Positions 17,575-27,468 are shown, counted from the first letter of the stretch. The stretch is 64,000 nt of DNA from Zoogloeaceae bacterium (GCA_024235595.1 JACKMC010000013.1:39764-103763), one strand, 5' to 3'. Notes: generated by a model not told the origin, from the sequence alone. Translations and numbers: made by a program.

Positions 17575-20066
17575 CACCAGTCCTCCTTCACCGCCATCAC
17601 CGCCTCCTGACGCATCGCCTGACGGCCGGCAAGCACCGCGGCCAGCGCCGCCAACAGCACCAGCGTGACGCAGAAGGCCGCGAGGGTCCCGAAAGGGACG
17701 CGGAAATCCATGCTCCAGTGAAAGCTCTGCCGGTTTACCACCTCCACCAGCACGAGGGAAATCGCCCCGCCCACGACCAGCCCCCCGAGCGCGCCGGCAG
17801 CGGCGGTGAGCGCCCCTTCGGTGGCCAGCATCAGGCCCACCTGCCGGCGGGTGAGGCCGATGTGACGCAGCATGCCGAACTCCCGTCGCCGGGCCGCGGC
17901 CAGTGCAGCGAAGCTTGCCGCCACGCCGAACAGGCCGATCACCACCGCCACCGCCTCGAGCAAGTAGGTCACGGCAAAGGTGCGATCGAAAATGCGCAAG
18001 GAGATGGCGCGAATCTCACCCGCCTGGGCAAGCTCCAGCGCCTCGCCGCCAAAGCGCTCGCGCAGCCGCGCAGCGACGGCCGCGGGCGTCTCGCCGGGCA
18101 GCAGGTGAAGCGCCGCATCGTTGGCGAGCCGATCGCCGGAGAGCGTGCGGTAGCGCTCCAGCGGGATCATGATCGCGCCGCTCTGACGCGCGTAGTCGCG
18201 CCACACCCCGGCCACCGTGAACTCGCGCAGCTCGCCGGCCAAGGGCAGCCCGATGGTGTCGCCCGCGCCGTAGCCATAGAGGTCGGCCACCGCTTCGGAG
18301 ATCCACACCGGGCGATCGGTCGCCACCCGCTCGCCCACCAGCGGCAGTTCGCGACCATCGGCGGTGAGCGGTCTCGCAATCAGCACCACCGCGGGGCGAT
18401 CGGGCGCCAGCAGCACGGTGTCGTGACGAATGAAATCCACCTTCGCCACGCCCGGGGTGCCGGCGATCAGCGCCTGCGCAGCCGGGTCGAAATAGCCGCT
18501 GCTGCCCGCCCGCGCCCCGCGCGCATACAGCTCGGCGGGCAAAATCTGCGCCAGCCAGTCGTCGACCGAGTGGCGGAAGGAGGCGACCATGATCGCCATC
18601 GCCACCGCCAGCGCGGCGCTCGCCAGCACGCCGGCGCCAGCCACCACCACATGGCCCGGCACCGCCGCGAGCCGCGACCTCGCCAGCGTCACCGGCACCA
18701 TGCGCAGCGGCGCGAGCACGCGGCTGAGGCGGGCCGCGAGCATCGGCAGCGCAAACACCCCTGCCGCCAGCAACAGCGCGACCGCGACATAACCGCCCAC
18801 CGGAATCCCCGCCCAGGGCGGAACCAGGCAGGCCGCGCCAGCGAGCAGCGCCGCCCCCAGGGCCCAGCCGGGGTGACGCCGTCCGCCGCCGAGCGCCGCC
18901 GCATCGCCTCCGGATTTGAGGGCCATCGCGGGTGACACGGTGGCCGCCTCGCGTGCGGGCAGCCACGCTCCCACCACCCCCGCCACGGTGCCCAGCGCGA
19001 GAAACACCGCCACCACTATCGGCTCGAAGGCGAGCCGCGGCGTGATCCCCGCGAAGTAGCCGGCGCCGAGGTCGCCGCCCAGCAGGGTCAAGGCCGCAGC
19101 CGCCAGGCCGTAGCCCAGCGCGACGCCTGCCGCAGCTCCGATGGCGCCCACCAATGCGCCTTCGGCGAGCAGCCAGCGCATCAGCTCCTGCCGCGCGAGA
19201 CCGATGGCTCGCAGGAAGGCGAACTCGGTGCGCCTGCGCACCACCGACAGCGCCTGGGTCGAGAACACCAGGAAGCCACCGGTCACCAGCGCGATCACCG
19301 CGAGCATGGTGAGATTCACCCGGTAGGCCCGCGACAGCCCTGCCGCCTGCTGGCGTGCCCGCTCGGGTGCCAGCACCTGCACCCCGGCCGGAAGCAGCGG
19401 CCCGAGCGCCTCGCGCCCGGCTGTGAGATCCAGCCCTTCACGCAACCTCAGATCGATGCGCGAGATCATGCCGGCGCGCCCGAAGCGGTGCTGGGCGGCG
19501 GCGATATCCATCACCGCCACCTGCTGGCCCGCCATGCCGGGCACCCCGCCCGCGACTCTCAAGGGCAGTGGCTCGAGGCCGGACTGCAGCCTGAGGGTGT
19601 CGCCTGCCTTAAGCCCGAGCGCCTGCATCGCACCGGGCGAGAGGAAGATCGCATCGTCGCGTAGCGCCGCGAAACGGTCTTCGCCCGCTGCCGGCTGCGG
19701 AAACAGCACCGGCTGGACCTCGGCGAGGCGGAAGATATCCACCCCGATCACCCGCAGCATGCGCGCCTCGCCAAAGAGCCGGGCCTCGGTTTCCAGCAGC
19801 GGGCTGGCCGCAGCCACCTCGGGCCGCAGCACCACGATCTCGAACAGCGCGTCGGCGAAACCGCCGCGCGGGCCGACGATCTGCAGGTCCGCTTCGCCCG
19901 AGAGCGTTCGCATGCCGTGGTCGAACTCATCCAGCGCCGCGTCGTGGATCACCTGCACCGCGACCCCGAGCGCAATGCCGAGCGCAATGGCGAGCATTGA
20001 CAGCAGCGTGGTAAGCCTGCGCGACCCGAGGCTGCCGAGAAAGGCGGGCGCGAGGGCGCGATTCAT
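17574..20066 (-). CDS. Double FtsX-type ABC transporter permease
   Basis: An 830-residue permease with an N-terminal helix (MNRALAPAFLGSLGSRRLTTLLSMLAIALG), a periplasmic domain, a first FtsX domain (~260-400), a central pair of helices, a second periplasmic domain (~470-690) and a final FtsX domain (~700-825). This is the duplicated layout of AttFG/YbbP-like permeases, which move lipids, peptides or lipoproteins with a MacB-type ATPase instead of transporting through a channel. Its ATG overlaps the end of the ATPase gene by four bases. The start at 20066 is supported by that coupling. Confidence 0.9.
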   Translation of the reverse strand: MNRALAPAFLGSLGSRRLTTLLSMLAIALGIALGVAVQVIHDAALDEFDHGMRTLSGEADLQIVGPRGGFADALFEIVVLRPEVAAASPLLETEARLFGEARMLRVIGVDIFRLAEVQPVLFPQPAAGEDRFAALRDDAIFLSPGAMQALGLKAGDTLRLQSGLEPLPLRVAGGVPGMAGQQVAVMDIAAAQHRFGRAGMISRIDLRLREGLDLTAGREALGPLLPAGVQVLAPERARQQAAGLSRAYRVNLTMLAVIALVTGGFLVFSTQALSVVRRRTEFAFLRAIGLARQELMRWLLAEGALVGAIGAAAGVALGYGLAAAALTLLGGDLGAGYFAGITPRLAFEPIVVAVFLALGTVAGVVGAWLPAREAATVSPAMALKSGGDAAALGGGRRHPGWALGAALLAGAACLVPPWAGIPVGGYVAVALLLAAGVFALPMLAARLSRVLAPLRMVPVTLARSRLAAVPGHVVVAGAGVLASAALAVAMAIMVASFRHSVDDWLAQILPAELYARGARAGSSGYFDPAAQALIAGTPGVAKVDFIRHDTVLLAPDRPAVVLIARPLTADGRELPLVGERVATDRPVWISEAVADLYGYGAGDTIGLPLAGELREFTVAGVWRDYARQSGAIMIPLERYRTLSGDRLANDAALHLLPGETPAAVAARLRERFGGEALELAQAGEIRAISLRIFDRTFAVTYLLEAVAVVIGLFGVAASFAALAAARRREFGMLRHIGLTRRQVGLMLATEGALTAAAGALGGLVVGGAISLVLVEVVNRQSFHWSMDFRVPFGTLAAFCVTLVLLAALAAVLAGRQAMRQEAVMAVKEDW

Positions 20067-20740
20067 CGCGTAGGCTCCAGCGGCAGCAGTGCGTCGCCGG
20101 TGAGCCGCAACACCCGGTCGGCGGTCGCAGCGGCCTCGAGCGAATGGGTGACGAGAATGCCGATCGCACCGGCGGCGCGGATGCGCTCGCGCAGCAAGCC
20201 CAAGACCTGGCCGGCACGATGCGGGTCGAGGTTGCCGGTCGGCTCGTCCGCCAGCACCAGACGTGGCTTGTGCACCAGCGCGCGGGCGATCGCCACCCGC
20301 TGCAACTCGCCTCCCGAGAGCTCCGACGGCCAGCTCGCCGCCCGTCCCTCGAGCCCCACCGCATCGAGCATTGCGGTCGCTGCGGCGACGCTGGCGGGCC
20401 CCTGCTCCCCCTGCAGCCAAAGTGGCAGGGCCACGTTCTGTGCAAGCGTGAGATGAGGCAGGACGTGGAATGCCTGGAACACGAAGCCCAACTGGTCGCG
20501 GCGCCAGCGGGTGAGCGCGTCGTCGTCGAGCATGCCGAGTTCGACCCCGTCGAGCCGCACCGCGCCGCTATCGGGCTTGTCGAGACCGGCAAGCAGGTTG
20601 AGGAGGGTGGACTTGCCGACCCCGGATTCACCGGTCACCGCCACATACTCGCCTGCCTCGAGACGCAGCGAGAGGCGATCAATCACCACACGACCACCAG
20701 GCCCGCCGAAACGGCGCGTCAGATCGACGAATTCGAGCAT
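20063..20740 (-). CDS. MacB/LolD-type ABC transporter ATPase
   Basis: A 225-residue ATP-binding subunit. Walker A GESGVGKST (37-45), Q-loop FQAFHVLPHLT, signature LSGGELQR, Walker B LVLADEPTGNLD and switch His in THSLEAA are all intact. It belongs to the LolD/MacB/YbbA group that pairs with FtsX-like permeases. First gene of the three-gene minus-strand operon (ATPase, permease, lipocalin-like protein) that reads as one coupled unit. Confidence 0.95.
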   Translation of the reverse strand: MLEFVDLTRRFGGPGGRVVIDRLSLRLEAGEYVAVTGESGVGKSTLLNLLAGLDKPDSGAVRLDGVELGMLDDDALTRWRRDQLGFVFQAFHVLPHLTLAQNVALPLWLQGEQGPASVAAATAMLDAVGLEGRAASWPSELSGGELQRVAIARALVHKPRLVLADEPTGNLDPHRAGQVLGLLRERIRAAGAIGILVTHSLEAAATADRVLRLTGDALLPLEPTR

Positions 20741-21046
20741 TCAGCTTCCTTGTTCACCTACCGCGGATGGACCGGCTGCACCGCCCAAGCGTTCAACGCG
20801 CGGACATCATAGCAATCGCGATTGCCGAAGCTGGCGCGCCGCCGCTGCGGGACTGCCGGCCTCGCGCGCACCGAACGCCCACACGCCGCACCGCGGCAGC
20901 TCATCGTCGCTTGATTGATGAGCGCCGCGATGCCCCGCAGGATCCCGATTCGCCGCATGCGAACCGGGGCCTCTCTCTAGTACACTGCGCCGCGCACGGC
21001 CATCTGCCCGAGCAATCAACCTCATCCCCGAAAGGCTTTCCGAGCC
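20741..21046. other. Intergenic region between two divergent operons
   Basis: About 306 bp between the ABC operon (minus) and mprF (plus). I see no gene in it. It must hold promoters for both directions; a weak TAGTACACT lies near 20979 upstream of mprF, but nothing stronger can be claimed. Confidence 0.5.
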
Positions 21047-23623
21047 ATGCTTGTTTCGAATCCGAGCCACAAGGCGGTGGCCATCCGACAGACGATGGCG
21101 GCTGCTAGCGCAGTGTGCCTGTTCCTCGCCGCCTTATGGATTCTGGACCGCGAGATTTCCGGGATTCACTTCGCGGATGTGATGACCCGGCTGCGGGAAC
21201 TGCCCTGGATCTCGGTTACGCTTTCGCTGGGCTACATGCTGGCGAGCTACCTCGCGCTGGCCGGTTACGACTGGCTCGCCCTGCGCCACATCGGCCGCCG
21301 CCTTCCCCTCGCCAACGTGCTTTCGAGCTCCTTCATCGCAACCGCGGTCGGACTCAACCTGGGCATGGCGATGCTCTCGGGCGGCGCCGTCCGCTATCGC
21401 CTGTACAGCGCGGCGGGCCTGTCGGCAACGGAGATCGCCACGGTGATCGGCCTGATCGGCGTCACGTTTGCGATCGGCGTATCTTTCGTGCTGGGCCTGA
21501 CCTTGCTGCTCGAGCCGACGCCGGTCAGTCTCATCCTGCCGCTGCCGGCCGCGGGGCTGCAACTGCTCGGCGCCCTCGTTCTCGGCCTGGTGTCGAGCTA
21601 TGCAGTGGCCGGCGCCATCCGTCGGCAGCCGATCCGCATCCGCAACTGGCAAATCAAGTTGCCGGCGCCCGGCACTGCCCTGCTCCAGCTCCTCTTTGCC
21701 GTGGCGGACATCGCTTGCGCGGCGGCGGTGCTGCATGCGCTGCTGCCGGCGGAAGCGGCGGTTTCGTATCCACGCCTGCTGTGCGTCTACACGCTGGCCA
21801 TCAGCGCGGGCCTGATCAGCCATGTCCCCGGCGGACTCGGGGTCTTCGAGAGCGCCTTGCTGCTGGGGCTGCCGGACGTTCCGAAAGACGTTCTTCTGGG
21901 CTCGGCGATTGCATATCGGGCCGTCTATTTCCTGCTGCCGTTCGTCCTTGCCGCAGCCCTGGGTCTGAGCAACGAGCTCGCGAGCAAGCATTCCACCGCC
22001 GGACGCGGCATCAAGCTTGCGGCGACCGTTTCGGCACGCGTTTCACCGCAGATTCTCGCCGCCGTCTCCTTTTGCGCCGGGGCGATCCTCATGTTCTCCG
22101 GTGCGACCCCAGTGCTGGGAGAGCGCCTGGAAATGCTCCAGGCCCTGGTCCCGCTGGCGGTGGTCGAAATCTCGCACATGGCGGCAAGCCTCGCCGGCCT
22201 CGCGCTGATGCTGCTGGCCCACGGCCTCTACCGGCGCGTAAACGCGGCCTATCACCTGACCTTCTGGGCGCTGGTGATCGGCATGGTCGCTTCGGTGGCA
22301 AAGGGTCTCGACTACGAGGAGGCTGCCCTCACCGCGATGGTGCTCACCGCACTTTACCTGGGGCGCAGGGGCTTTCATCGTCGGGCGTCGATGCTCACAC
22401 TCGAACTTTCGCCCGGCTGGATCGCGCTGGTGGTGATGGCGATCGCCGGGAGCCTGTGGCTGGGCCTGTTTGCCTACCGCAATGTGGCGTATTCGCATGA
22501 GCTGTGGTGGCACTTCGCCGTGCAAGGCGATGCACCGCGCTTCCTGCGGGCGACCATGGTGGTGGTCCTGGCGGGCACGACCTATTCCCTGCTGCGCCTC
22601 ATGCAACCGCATGTTCCGGAGCCGATCCTGCCGGACAGGAGCGAACTCGAGAAAGCAAGGCGGATTGCCCGCGCCTCGCCGTGCAGCCATTCAGCGCTGG
22701 CCATGCTCGGAGACAAGTGCCTGCTGTTCAACGAGAATGGCGATGCCTTCGTGATGTACCAGGTGCGTGGAAGCAGTTGGATCGCAATGGGCGACCCGGT
22801 CGGTCCGGAGAACGCTCGCGAATCGCTCGCCTGGCAGTTCCGGGAGATATGCGACACGCACGGCGGACGTTCGATCTTCTACCAGGTCGATGCCGACAAT
22901 CTGGCGATGTACGTGGACATGGGCCTGGCGCTGCTCAAGCTCGGCGAGGAAGCCCTGGTACCGCTCGAAGGCTTCTCGCTGCAAGGCGCCGCCCGCGCCG
23001 AGATGCGCCAGATACAGCGCCGCATCCAGCGAGAAGGCGGCAGCTTCGAGGTCATCGAACCCGATCGGGTCGCCGAGCACCTGCCCCGCCTGCGCGAAAT
23101 CTCCGACGAATGGCTCGCCGCCAAGGGCGTCCGCGAGAAGGGCTTCTCGCTGGGGCGTTTCGAGCCGGCATACATCAGCTCCTGCCACTGCGCGCTGGTC
23201 AGACTCAACGGCAGGATCGTCGCCTTCGCCAACCTGTGGGCCGGCGACGGCAGGACCGAGGTCTCGGTAGACCTGATGCGTTACGCGGCAGAGGCCCCGA
23301 AGGGCACCATGGACTACCTCTTCACGGAGCTTTTCCTGTGGGCCTCGGCAGTGGGCTACCAGCGCTTCAATCTCGGCATGGCGCCGCTGTCGGGCCTCGA
23401 GACCCATCCGCTCGCTCCGCTCTGGCACCGCATCGGCACCCTGGTGTACCGCCACGGCGATAACTTCTACAATTTCGAGGGCTTGCGCGCCTACAAGGCC
23501 AAGTTCAAGCCCGAGTGGCGCCCGAAATACCTCGCCGCACCCCGCGGACTGGCCTTGCCCAGCGTGCTGCTCGATATCTCGGCGCTGATCTCCGGAGGAC
23601 TCAAGGGCCTGCTCGGCCGCTAG
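21047..23623 (+). CDS. mprF: MprF: lysyl-phosphatidylglycerol synthase/flippase
   Basis: An 858-residue bifunctional membrane enzyme. Residues ~20-520 form about 14 membrane helices (the flippase domain, with PGGLGVFESALLLGLP, a typical UPF0104-like loop). Residues ~535-850 form the cytosolic DUF2156 aminoacyl-transferase domain (LGDKCLLFNENGDAFVMYQVRGSSWIAMGDP; FRPEW-like end KFKPEWRPKYLA). It transfers lysine or alanine from tRNA to phosphatidylglycerol and flips the product, lowering surface charge and raising resistance to cationic peptides or acid. The AcvB/VirJ gene that faces it encodes the hydrolase family that removes the amino acid again. Which amino acid is used cannot be read with certainty. 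Confidence 0.93.
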   Translation: MLVSNPSHKAVAIRQTMAAASAVCLFLAALWILDREISGIHFADVMTRLRELPWISVTLSLGYMLASYLALAGYDWLALRHIGRRLPLANVLSSSFIATAVGLNLGMAMLSGGAVRYRLYSAAGLSATEIATVIGLIGVTFAIGVSFVLGLTLLLEPTPVSLILPLPAAGLQLLGALVLGLVSSYAVAGAIRRQPIRIRNWQIKLPAPGTALLQLLFAVADIACAAAVLHALLPAEAAVSYPRLLCVYTLAISAGLISHVPGGLGVFESALLLGLPDVPKDVLLGSAIAYRAVYFLLPFVLAAALGLSNELASKHSTAGRGIKLAATVSARVSPQILAAVSFCAGAILMFSGATPVLGERLEMLQALVPLAVVEISHMAASLAGLALMLLAHGLYRRVNAAYHLTFWALVIGMVASVAKGLDYEEAALTAMVLTALYLGRRGFHRRASMLTLELSPGWIALVVMAIAGSLWLGLFAYRNVAYSHELWWHFAVQGDAPRFLRATMVVVLAGTTYSLLRLMQPHVPEPILPDRSELEKARRIARASPCSHSALAMLGDKCLLFNENGDAFVMYQVRGSSWIAMGDPVGPENARESLAWQFREICDTHGGRSIFYQVDADNLAMYVDMGLALLKLGEEALVPLEGFSLQGAARAEMRQIQRRIQREGGSFEVIEPDRVAEHLPRLREISDEWLAAKGVREKGFSLGRFEPAYISSCHCALVRLNGRIVAFANLWAGDGRTEVSVDLMRYAAEAPKGTMDYLFTELFLWASAVGYQRFNLGMAPLSGLETHPLAPLWHRIGTLVYRHGDNFYNFEGLRAYKAKFKPEWRPKYLAAPRGLALPSVLLDISALISGGLKGLLGR

Positions 23624-23802
23624 CGTGCTTCGCAGCTGGACGCCTGCCCCGCCTGCCCGCCATGGGTTTGCGCCATCGTCATGCAGGGCCGCCTGTCCCT
23701 TCTTTACCTTCTTTCCTGCGCAGACAAGAAACACCCTCGCCCGCCGGGGCGAGACCCGGCCAACAGGCGCCGACCGAAGGCAACCCGAGAACCGAACAGC
23801 AA

Positions 23803-23847
23803 GGATCAAAGGCCCTGGACCCCGGCCTTCGCCGGGGCGACGAATCG
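23803..23847. repeat. Dispersed-type palindromic intergenic repeat
   Basis: The stretch contains the perfect hairpin CCCCGGC (23820-23826) / GCCGGGG (23831-23837) with a CTTC loop, embedded in GGCCCTGGACCCC...GGGGCGACGAATCG. This is the look of the common proteobacterial REP-like element (GGGGTCCAGGGC next to CCGGCGAAGGCCGG). It lies between the convergent ends of mprF and acvB and could also serve as a terminator. The 355-bp gap 23624-23978 holds no gene that I can support. Confidence 0.55.
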
Positions 23848-23978
23848 TTACCGACCGCCTTGCCCGCGATGGAGGCACGACCACCCGCCGGCAATGACGA
23901 AGCCGAGCCCGCGGCCCAGGCGCTTTCCCCAGAGCGAGCGAACCGACCGGGAAGGGACCCTCCACCAGCGGCAGTTCC

Positions 23979-25394
23979 TCATTTCAGTCCCATGCCGGCG
24001 AGCAGCGCGGCAGCGACGCCATCGTAGTCGCTCGCGAAGTGATGACCGCCCTTGAAGGCACGAACCGTGTGGCGCGCCATCGCGGGCAGGCTACACAGGC
24101 TTTCGCCCGCCTCGTCGGCGCCATACAGGCAAACCACGGGCAGCGTCCCGAGGGCCGCCACTTCCGGCTCGATCGGCCGGCCCGGGCGGGCCTGGCCGAG
24201 CCAGTCGGAGAGGTGAAACTGGAATGCGGCCTGACGACCTGGCGCCAGCAAGCCCAGCATCGCCAAGTGGCTCGCGGTCGAATGATCCAGGTGGCTCGCC
24301 ATGAACGGTGCCACGTCGGCGCCCAGCGAATAGCCCAGCAGCGCAAAGCGCGTCCGGTCCCAGCGCTTGCCGTAGACCGCGACGATCCGCTTGAGGTCGC
24401 TCGCCATCTGCGCGGGGCTGCGCTCGCGCCAGAAATACCTGAGTGAAGATACACCCACGACCGGCACCCCTGCCGCGGCGAGCCGCTTCGAGGTTTCGGC
24501 ATCCAGGGTCGCCCAGCCGCCATCTCCCGAGAAGAAGATCGCGAAGGTATCGGTGGCGCGCGCGGATTTGTCGACCACTTCGGTGAGGGGCAGGTCGGCG
24601 AGGCCGGCCGGTTCGTCCACCGCCGAGGTGCGCATCGACGCATCGCTGCCGGCAATTCGCAGATAGGCTTCCTGGAATTGCCCCTGCCAGGCATTGCCGC
24701 CGTCCGAATCTCGCTCGGTTGCCCCGACGGGGATCGACGTCGCGCCAATCATGCCCGCGAAAAAGGCTTTCGCGCGGGCGCCATCGCATGTCCCGGTCGA
24801 TTCGCCAGCGAGCACGCTGAAGGGCGCGTTGAGCTGCATTACCGGATCGAGGACGAGGCCCTTCCTGTCGAGCCCGGGATGGGCGCTCGGCTGATCGCCC
24901 TTGCACAGCGGTTTCGCCATCCTGAGCTCGGGGCAGAACTCCACCGCGACCCCACCCTTGAAGGTGTCCGTTGGCGCCTGCACCAATGCCGCGTAGGCAA
25001 GCGAGGCACCAGACGACTGCCCCACCAGCATGGGCCAGATGTAACCGCTCACGCCTTCTCTCCTTTCGACGGCCTGCGCGAGCGAGCGAAGCTCGGCCCA
25101 GGGCTGTGCGCAGGCCTCGGCCGAGCCCTCCAGGCGTTGCAGATAGGCGCGGGTATCGATGCCAATGACGAGCGTGTTCAGGCCGGCCAGCCGCTTGGCC
25201 AGGGCGACCGTGCCCGCGTCCCGGCCGCCATCGCCAGAGAGCAACAGCGCCACCGAACGCACGTCGCCATCGCCCGGGCGATAGATGGCGACCGTTCCGA
25301 AGCGACCGTAGTGAAAATGCTCCGCAGCGATCAGCGCGGTGCAAACAATGCACAACAGGGCCGCTGACACAATCTGCCGCAGCGCAAAGGGCAT
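23979..25394 (-). CDS. acvB: AcvB/VirJ-family protein (lysyl-phosphatidylglycerol hydrolase family)
   Basis: A 471-residue exported protein (signal peptide ~1-24). Two alpha/beta-hydrolase-like VirJ domains follow: the first has LLLSGDGGRDAG and GQSSG with Ser127; the second has FFSGDGGWATLD, the nucleophile elbow GYSLG with Ser356, and a C-terminal His in FKGGHHF. AcvB of Agrobacterium and AtvA of Rhizobium are periplasmic enzymes that hydrolyse lysyl-phosphatidylglycerol and are encoded with LpiA (an MprF). Here the genes are convergent rather than in one operon. Start ATG 25394 is chosen because it begins the signal peptide. Confidence 0.88.
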   Translation of the reverse strand: MPFALRQIVSAALLCIVCTALIAAEHFHYGRFGTVAIYRPGDGDVRSVALLLSGDGGRDAGTVALAKRLAGLNTLVIGIDTRAYLQRLEGSAEACAQPWAELRSLAQAVERREGVSGYIWPMLVGQSSGASLAYAALVQAPTDTFKGGVAVEFCPELRMAKPLCKGDQPSAHPGLDRKGLVLDPVMQLNAPFSVLAGESTGTCDGARAKAFFAGMIGATSIPVGATERDSDGGNAWQGQFQEAYLRIAGSDASMRTSAVDEPAGLADLPLTEVVDKSARATDTFAIFFSGDGGWATLDAETSKRLAAAGVPVVGVSSLRYFWRERSPAQMASDLKRIVAVYGKRWDRTRFALLGYSLGADVAPFMASHLDHSTASHLAMLGLLAPGRQAAFQFHLSDWLGQARPGRPIEPEVAALGTLPVVCLYGADEAGESLCSLPAMARHTVRAFKGGHHFASDYDGVAAALLAGMGLK

Positions 25395-25494
25395 CGATCG
25401 ACTCCACGATTGAACAGGCGAGCATGATAAGGGCACACGGCTGAAACGCTGCGGCACCATGTGTTGCCGAATATTTAGCCTCAGATTGCGGCGA

Positions 25495-26541
25495 TCATCG
25501 ATCGAACGGCCCCGCCTCGGCCCGCTCCCGGTAGCTCGCCGGACTCGCCCCGGTCCATTTTCGAAATGCGCGATGAAACGCGCTCGCCTCGGCAAAGCCG
25601 ATGCGCTGCGCGACCTCGAGCACGGACGCATCGCCCTGCCCCAGCAGCTCGATCGCCATGTCGCGCCGCAGCGCGTCCTTGATGCCCTGGTAGGACTGGC
25701 CTTCTTCGTCGAGGCGGCGCCGCAAGGTCGATGCGGAGGCGTTGAACTGCTTCGCCAGGGTGTCGAAATCCGGCCAGTCGGCGGGCTCGCGTCGGCGCAG
25801 CGAGTGGCGGATGCGTGCCGCAAGGCTGTCCGGATTACGGTAGCGCACCAGGAAATTGGCCGGCGCCGCCTGCAGGAAGTCGCGCAGATCGGCTGGCCGC
25901 CTCACCACCGCCAAGGCCAGCGCCGTCGCATCGAAGCGCAGCACCGTACGGCCACGGCCGAAGCGTGTTTCGCGCCCGAACAGCACCCGGTATTCTTCGC
26001 CGTGGATCGGCTCAGGCTGCGCCAGGTCGGCACCGATGAGCGCGATTCGCCGGTCTGTGAGCCAGCACGCGAGGCCTTGCAGGATCATCAGCAAGGTGCC
26101 GTGAGCGAACAGCGGGACCGCCGGGTGGCGGTCGTGAAGGACCACCGCGGCGCAGTCCTCGAAGCGCACGAGTTCGGGACGGGTATCGTCCAGCACCATG
26201 GCAAAAACCTGCATCGCCCTGCGCATCGCCTGCTCCAGGTTGCGGCTCGTGAGCACACTGTGGCACATCAGGCGGAAGCTTCCGCGACGCATCGGGTGCG
26301 AGTCCAGGCCGAAGAACTCGTCGTCCATGCGATCGGCCAAGGCCCGCCAGAGTGTCGCGTACTGGCGCGGCGACACCCTCGCCCGCGCCGCCTCCAGGCG
26401 CTCCGGCGGGATTCCCGCGGCGGCGAGCAAGGGCGCCGTGTCGACACCCTGGCGTCGCGCCCCGGCGAGCGCATCGTGCACGAAGTGGATCGAGATGCTG
26501 CCGCGGGCGCCGTCGAGATGATCGTTGCGGGAGTCGGACAT
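25495..26541 (-). CDS. AraC-family transcriptional regulator
   Basis: A 347-residue regulator with an N-terminal Arabinose_bd/OruR-type ligand domain (~15-210) and two helix-turn-helix motifs at the C-terminus (LAKQFNASASTLRRRL and VLEVAQRIGFAEASAFHRAFRKWTGASPASYR). Start ATG 26541 (MSDSRNDHLDG) is chosen; an upstream in-frame start at 26601 would intrude on the promoter region. It is divergent from the short-chain dehydrogenase at 26650, with 108 bp between, so it very likely controls the acyl-CoA oxidation genes; acvB lies 100 bp downstream on the same strand. Confidence 0.92.
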   Translation of the reverse strand: MSDSRNDHLDGARGSISIHFVHDALAGARRQGVDTAPLLAAAGIPPERLEAARARVSPRQYATLWRALADRMDDEFFGLDSHPMRRGSFRLMCHSVLTSRNLEQAMRRAMQVFAMVLDDTRPELVRFEDCAAVVLHDRHPAVPLFAHGTLLMILQGLACWLTDRRIALIGADLAQPEPIHGEEYRVLFGRETRFGRGRTVLRFDATALALAVVRRPADLRDFLQAAPANFLVRYRNPDSLAARIRHSLRRREPADWPDFDTLAKQFNASASTLRRRLDEEGQSYQGIKDALRRDMAIELLGQGDASVLEVAQRIGFAEASAFHRAFRKWTGASPASYRERAEAGPFDR

Positions 26542-26649
26542 ATTGCAAATTCTGCCACCAATCATGATGGATTCGGGCATCGCGTATCTCACCGCCAGCA
26601 ACTAGACTTCTGCATCGCATTCGAAATCACTCATTCGGGGGAGCTACTC

Positions 26650-27417
26650 ATGCAGATTCAGGACAGCGTGTTCATCGTTACCGGCGCAGCCTCGGGCCTC
26701 GGCGCGGCGACTGCGCGCATGGTCGTCGCCGGGGGCGGCAAGGTCGTGATGGCCGACATGAACGAAGAAGCCGGCGCCGCGATGGAGCAGGAGCTCGGCG
26801 ACAACGCGCTCTTCATCCGCTGCGACATCACCCGCGAAGAGGACGGCGAAGCCGCCATACGCGCTGCGCTGGACAGTTTTGGCCGGATCGACGGACTGGT
26901 GAATTGCGCCGGCGTCGCCCCCGCCGAGAAGGTCGTCGGCCGCGAAGGTCCGCATCGCCTCGAGAGCTTTGCCAAGGTGGTGAGCATCAACCTGATCGGC
27001 ACCTTCAACATGCTTCGCCTCGCCGCCAATGCGATGGTCGGCAACGAGCCGAACGCCAGTGGAGAACGGGGTCTCATCGTCAATACCGCCTCGGTCGCGG
27101 CCTTCGATGGGCAGATCGGACAGGCCGCCTATGCCTGTTCCAAGGGCGCCGTCGTCGCGCTGACCCTGCCGGTGGCGCGCGAGCTCGCCCGCAGCGGCAT
27201 CCGCGTGATGACGATCGCGCCGGGCATCATGGAAACCCCGATGCTGATGGGCATGCCCCAGGACGTGCAGGACGCACTGGGCAAGATGGTTCCCTTCCCC
27301 TCGCGCCTCGGCAAGCCTTCGGAATTCGCGGCGCTGGTTTGCCACATCGCCGAGAACGTCTACCTCAACGGCGAGACGATCCGCCTCGACGGCTCGATCC
27401 GCATGGCGGCCAAGTAA
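26650..27417 (+). CDS. Short-chain dehydrogenase (3-hydroxyacyl-CoA dehydrogenase type II-like)
   Basis: A 255-residue classical SDR. NAD-binding TGAASGLG (11-18), NCAG (85-88) and the catalytic triad Ser148, Tyr161, Lys165 (YACSK) are seen. The insert around residues 90-105 and the sequence APGIMETPMLMGMP...VPFPSRLGKPSEFAALVCHI match the HSD17B10 group, which oxidises 3-hydroxy-2-methylbutyryl-CoA and other 3-hydroxyacyl-CoAs. The ATG follows GGGGGAG by six bases. First gene of the cluster with an acyl-CoA dehydrogenase and AMACR. Confidence 0.92.
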   Translation: MQIQDSVFIVTGAASGLGAATARMVVAGGGKVVMADMNEEAGAAMEQELGDNALFIRCDITREEDGEAAIRAALDSFGRIDGLVNCAGVAPAEKVVGREGPHRLESFAKVVSINLIGTFNMLRLAANAMVGNEPNASGERGLIVNTASVAAFDGQIGQAAYACSKGAVVALTLPVARELARSGIRVMTIAPGIMETPMLMGMPQDVQDALGKMVPFPSRLGKPSEFAALVCHIAENVYLNGETIRLDGSIRMAAK

Positions 27418-27468
27418 GCCCCCGCACAACAACCAGGTCGCAAGCGAAACACCAAAGGAAGCCACGAC

